Shown in pieces: positions 48,178 through 51,601 of a stretch of 51,601 nucleotides of DNA. The stretch comes from Alphaproteobacteria bacterium (lineage in GTDB: Bacteria > Pseudomonadota > Alphaproteobacteria > Sphingomonadales > Sphingomonadaceae). Position 1 is the first letter of the stretch, and every line of letters begins with the position of its first letter. The notes beneath the pieces were generated by a model. The model did not search any database and was not told the origin of the DNA. It saw only the letters and a program-made list of their open reading frames with translations. The position numbers and the translations under genes were made by a program. The DNA is taken from positions 1 to 51,601 of the forward strand of contig JAHJIJ010000010.1 in the NCBI GenBank assembly GCA_018823325.1. Reading direction: 5' to 3'.

Positions 48178-50297
48178 GACGTCGCTTCCTCCCGAGCAGC
48201 GGCCGGCCTGTAGCGCTGCTTTTCACCCTTGTAGAGACCGTGTTCCTCGATGGAGCGGATGATGGTGTCGGTGTTGTGGACCGCATCCTTGTTGCGCTGC
48301 AGGCGCTTGCGCGTGATGTCGGCCATGCGGGTCTGTCCGCCTTCCTCGTAGTTCTGCGCTTCCTGCTCGAGGCCTTCGATCGCGGCGTAAAGTCCGGCCC
48401 GCTCGCAGCGGAAGTGCTCCACGTCGTCACCATCGGCGCGGAAGAACCGGCAGGTCAGGCAGGCGTGGGCATGCTCGCACCATTCGCCGAGTTGCCCTGG
48501 CAGCGTGCAGGCGCCGCCGCAGACCCGCGTAGCCAGCATGGTTTCCTTGCGCAGCAGGAGATCGCCAACCGCTTCGTCGACCTTGCCTGCGATCGTGAAG
48601 AACTGGCCGCCGCCCTTTCGTAGCAAGGCGTTCTTCTTGAGGTCGAGACGCTGGTTGACGTACATCGACGCCATATCGGGCGAGGCATGGCCGAGCTCGA
48701 ACATGATGCTCAGGATATCGTGGCCTTCGGCCGCCATCTGCGTCCCGCGATGGTGGCGCAGCGGATGCCACGAGAAGTCGAACGGACGGCCATCACCATC
48801 GACGATTCGGTGCTTGAGGCACAGCTTCTTGAGCTCCTGCATGGTCCAGTTTTGGCCGAGGAACGATTCCCGCTTTCCATAAAAGACCGGGAACAGGTAT
48901 TTCGTGGCGCGTCCATGACGCCGCCGGACACGATCCCGCTGGGCTTCGATCAGTTCGATCATGGCCTGGTGCGCGGGATCGGCCGCCAGTAACGGCTTGG
49001 TATTCCAGCGGCTGACCTTGTTCTGCCAGAACGTGAACAGCATGAACCGCTTGTCGTGCGGATCGGGCCGCAAGCAGTCGAAGAGCAGGGCATGAAGGTC
49101 TTCGGCCCGCGCCCCGGTCGTGATGCCGATCATGAAGATGGCAGGGATGGGTGCGGGCATTTCGTCGAGTCTGGCCACCATCGCCGACAGGGCTTCCGGC
49201 GGTGCCGCCCGGTTGGCGCCCTCGCGCGATGCGTAAAGGCGGTTACGCGGATCGTCCGGTGCCTGCTTGTAACGGATGCGCCGTGCCGCGCGCTTGTCGA
49301 GCGTGATCCGCGGCCATTGTCCCGGCAGGAGGACTGGCGCTGCACGCATCAGTTGGACGATGTCGGTGTACCAGTTCTTGCCAGCGGCATTCTGCGCATT
49401 CCCCCAAGCGAGGTAACGCTCCATCGACAGTTCATTGACCCGAGCGGGCTCGGTAATGCCCTCCGCGTGCAGGAACTGCGCGAAGAACCGTAAGCGCGAC
49501 TGCATTCCGACAAGTGTCGATGGTGCAAGTTCGCCATGCGCGACCTTGTCCAGAAGGAAGCCGCGCATCAGCGGGCGCAACCACGGCTCGACGCACAGGA
49601 AGTTCAGATAGGTGTCGCTCCGACGCTGCCGGTCGCGGAAGCGGGTGTCCTCTTCGCTGTAGAGATCGTTGAGCAGGATGATGTCGCGGTCATGCATCGG
49701 CGCCATCTGCGCACGATTGATGATCGCGAAGCGATGGATATCGCCGAACAGCTGCACTTCCGGTGATCGATACTGCGTGGTGACGATCTCTCCGTCCCGG
49801 ATCCACTGGCGGGTCTGGCTCAGTCTTCGTCGCTCATAATTCGCGCTGTACCAAGCGGCGTAGCGCTCCAGGACAGCATCGTTGTGGTTCCGGGCACCGC
49901 CACTCTCCGACGTTCCGAAGCCAGGATGAGGGATGTCGGCAAGGCAGCCCGCCTCAAAGTGCTGAAGCAGGTTCGCGCCTTCCTCGACCAGATAGCGGAT
50001 CACCGGGATCCGGCGCTGGAACCAGTGGGCGTCCGCTTTGCGGTCGTCGAGAACGGATGTCGCCAGGTAAGCCTTGATCTCGTTGGTCATTACCGGAACC
50101 GCAGCCTGGAGCGGCATGCTTGCGTATGTCTGGCTCAGCCAGGGATGGCCGAACACCTCACCCATCATGGCGTCCGACCAGACGGGATTGGCGACGAGGA
50201 GGGGGGATATCTCCGCGAGGCGCCCCTCAAGCCAGTTGTTGTAGCGATCGGTATCGTGCGGTGTGCCGCCGACGAGCGCCAGCGGTGTCAGGCCCAT
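48174..50297 (-). CDS. tnpB: Tyrosine recombinase TnpB (Tn554 type)
   Basis: This 707-residue protein has a C-terminal tyrosine recombinase domain with R in TTGARAEDL, H-x-x-R in WHPLRHHRGT, H in LGHASPD and the nucleophile Tyr in MASMYVN. A Cys-rich tail (CGGACTLPG, CEHAHACLTCRFF) may bind zinc, as in other TnpB proteins of this family. It overlaps tnpA by 10 bases. Confidence 0.9.
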   Translation of the reverse strand: MGLTPLALVGGTPHDTDRYNNWLEGRLAEISPLLVANPVWSDAMMGEVFGHPWLSQTYASMPLQAAVPVMTNEIKAYLATSVLDDRKADAHWFQRRIPVIRYLVEEGANLLQHFEAGCLADIPHPGFGTSESGGARNHNDAVLERYAAWYSANYERRRLSQTRQWIRDGEIVTTQYRSPEVQLFGDIHRFAIINRAQMAPMHDRDIILLNDLYSEEDTRFRDRQRRSDTYLNFLCVEPWLRPLMRGFLLDKVAHGELAPSTLVGMQSRLRFFAQFLHAEGITEPARVNELSMERYLAWGNAQNAAGKNWYTDIVQLMRAAPVLLPGQWPRITLDKRAARRIRYKQAPDDPRNRLYASREGANRAAPPEALSAMVARLDEMPAPIPAIFMIGITTGARAEDLHALLFDCLRPDPHDKRFMLFTFWQNKVSRWNTKPLLAADPAHQAMIELIEAQRDRVRRRHGRATKYLFPVFYGKRESFLGQNWTMQELKKLCLKHRIVDGDGRPFDFSWHPLRHHRGTQMAAEGHDILSIMFELGHASPDMASMYVNQRLDLKKNALLRKGGGQFFTIAGKVDEAVGDLLLRKETMLATRVCGGACTLPGQLGEWCEHAHACLTCRFFRADGDDVEHFRCERAGLYAAIEGLEQEAQNYEEGGQTRMADITRKRLQRNKDAVHNTDTIIRSIEEHGLYKGEKQRYRPAAAREEATS

Positions 50298-51502
50298 CGC
50301 AGATCCTTTCCGAGCAGCTCAGCCTCGCGAAGTTTCTCAAGTCTTTCATGCACCTCGTCGGGACCTGTGAGGTAGAGCCTGCGGATTTCCGAGGCGAACA
50401 GGTGCTGGTAGAACGCCGCTGTCGTTTGCGGGCTGGCATGCCCGAGCCGGTCGGCCACTTCGAGCAGGCTGTATCCCGCCGCTATCGCCTCGGATGCATG
50501 GCTGTGGCGGAACATGTGCCAGCTGAAGCCGATATGGGCGCGCTGCTCCAGCAGGCCCGCGAGCTTCTGCGCGTAGGACAGGCTCATGGCGTGCCCGATG
50601 ACGCCGGCTTTGACATTGGCGAAGACGTACTCGGCACCGGCCTCGAAGGCTGGCAGATATTCGTCGCTGGTGAGGTAGTCGACGTACATGTTGAGCACGT
50701 AGTCGTGCACCGGCACACCGCGTGTTCGGCCCGATTTCGCGCGGGCTTCATTGGCATTGTCCTCGCGCGGAACGACCCAGATGACCTTTTCGGCGAGATC
50801 GATGTCGACGTGGCGCAGGCCCAGCGCTTCACCGATCCTGAGGCCCGTATTGTAGAGCAGCACGATCAGGAACGCGTCGCGCGCGAGCCCGCAAGCCTCG
50901 ATCAGCCGCAGAACCTCGCTCGGCGTCAGCCGCTTCTTGAGCACCTGCTGCTGGACCCGGCCGGGATCGCCCGAGAGATAGCGGTCCTTGCGCCGCGTCG
51001 TGCGCCTTTGGCTGATATGCTCGAGGAACGGCTTGTAGATCCGGTGCCCATCATAGGCCTTGGTGACCTCGGCCGTATCGACCGCGAAGTCATCGGTGCC
51101 ATTGTAGAAGCGGTAGAACGATTTGACCGCGAGTTGGATCTGGTTGCGCGTCGATGGTGCCAGAATCCGCGTTTCCTGCTTGCGTAGCAGGATCAGCCGA
51201 GGACTTGGCAGCGCATCCTTTCGGCGTGCGAGCCGCCAGGCAAGGAAGCTGTCGTACAGCGCGACCGTGGCTTCATGGATGCCGGCGCCGTTGGCGCCGA
51301 GGAAGTTCGCGAAGTCGACAACGTGGCGAACATAAGCCCGGATCGTGTTTGGTGACGAATGGGTCTGTTCGAGATGGACGATCCAGTGACGAAGGCACTC
51401 GACGACATCGCCGTCATCATCCAATACCGTCCACGACCGGCGACCGCCGGGCATTTCGATGCGCGCAGCCTCCCAGGGCGTCGTGGCGAACGAAGTGGAC
51501 AC
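50288..51502 (-). CDS. tnpA: Tyrosine recombinase TnpA (Tn554 type)
   Basis: This 404-residue recombinase starts with GTG. It has an N-terminal SAM-like DNA-binding domain (about 30-140) and a catalytic domain with R in YNTGLRIGEALGL, H-x-x-R in WHMFRHSHAS, H in LGHASPQ and Tyr in AAFYQHLF. It works with TnpB in site-specific transposition. Its upstream 99 bases reach the window edge and hold the right end motif of the element. Confidence 0.92.
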   Translation of the reverse strand: MSTSFATTPWEAARIEMPGGRRSWTVLDDDGDVVECLRHWIVHLEQTHSSPNTIRAYVRHVVDFANFLGANGAGIHEATVALYDSFLAWRLARRKDALPSPRLILLRKQETRILAPSTRNQIQLAVKSFYRFYNGTDDFAVDTAEVTKAYDGHRIYKPFLEHISQRRTTRRKDRYLSGDPGRVQQQVLKKRLTPSEVLRLIEACGLARDAFLIVLLYNTGLRIGEALGLRHVDIDLAEKVIWVVPREDNANEARAKSGRTRGVPVHDYVLNMYVDYLTSDEYLPAFEAGAEYVFANVKAGVIGHAMSLSYAQKLAGLLEQRAHIGFSWHMFRHSHASEAIAAGYSLLEVADRLGHASPQTTAAFYQHLFASEIRRLYLTGPDEVHERLEKLREAELLGKDLRWA

Positions 51503-51601
51503 GGTCGCTGATACTGTTGAAAGACCCCCGTGACCGCAAGCCTTTCGTCATCACACTGGACACAGTTTACATGGACAGTTGCGGTATCGCTATTAACATA
51601 A

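Larger units (their letters stand above)
47575..51590. mobile_element. Tn554-type transposon
   Basis: Three overlapping minus-strand genes encode two tyrosine recombinases and a TnpC-like protein in the order of Tn554. Possible ends share inverted motifs: GCGATA then CTGTCCAT at 47575-47591, and ATGGACAG then TATCGC at 51571-51590. The exact ends are by-eye estimates; the gene content is firm. It lies beside the chimeric nuclease without interrupting it. Confidence 0.7.

Noticed and set aside
1..51601. CRISPR array, rRNA or tRNA genes
   Set aside because: No regularly spaced repeats and no tRNA or rRNA signatures were seen on reading through the window.

Overview
The window looks like a mobile, accessory-rich stretch of a GC-rich alphaproteobacterium, most likely a sphingomonad (Sphingobium/Novosphingobium/Sphingopyxis type). 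The pointers are a haem-PAS FixL with FixJ, copper islands (copC-copD, two P1B ATPases, copA/copB remnants), the luxR-luxR-luxI-phyH arrangement, and a VirB-type conjugation operon of alphaproteobacterial style. I saw no rRNA, tRNA or CRISPR array.

Region A (1-13.3 kb) is an oxygen/metal stress island. On the minus strand it holds a four-helix DUF305 protein, fixL, fixJ, a lone receiver and gnd. Around gnd are stumps of transaldolase, glucose-6-phosphate dehydrogenase and a glycosyltransferase, the remains of a pentose-phosphate operon. A cnrYXH-like anti-sigma/sensor/ECF-sigma set faces copC-copD and a YHS-type copper ATPase, followed by a short adenylate kinase, a universal stress protein and several decayed genes (DUF2933, methyltransferase, Csp1-like copper store).

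Region B (13.4-26.2 kb) carries aldehyde and alcohol dehydrogenases, a copA/copB deletion scar, an MFS transporter, DUF2933 plus a membrane methyltransferase, and a CPH-type copper ATPase. These run directly into a tightly coupled set: PRPP synthetase, beta-CASP RNase, archaeal-type AMP phosphorylase and archaeal-type (type II) GAPDH. This could form an RNA/nucleotide scavenging route that ends in glycolytic ATP.

Region C (26.2-43.1 kb) is the transfer part of an integrative or conjugative element: a winged-helix regulator, two LuxR regulators, a LuxI synthase, a PhyH-type dioxygenase, then trbM-like, virB1-B11, virD4 and an LPD7 protein, mostly joined by ATGA/GTGA overlaps. No relaxase is present in the window. 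Two CCCC/GGGG palindromes, one before luxI and one before the virB operon, could be LuxR boxes that tie conjugation to quorum sensing.

Region D (43.2-47.5 kb) is defence-like cargo: a HEPN protein paired with a DUF3883 nuclease-like protein, and a WYL regulator divergent from a striking chimera. The chimera joins a TM0106-type RecB nuclease core to the C-terminal nuclease of a type III restriction enzyme, giving two PD-(D/E)XK cores in one chain without the helicase. Region E (47.58-51.59 kb) is a Tn554-type transposon (tnpA, tnpB, tnpC) that appears nearly complete, with short inverted end motifs.
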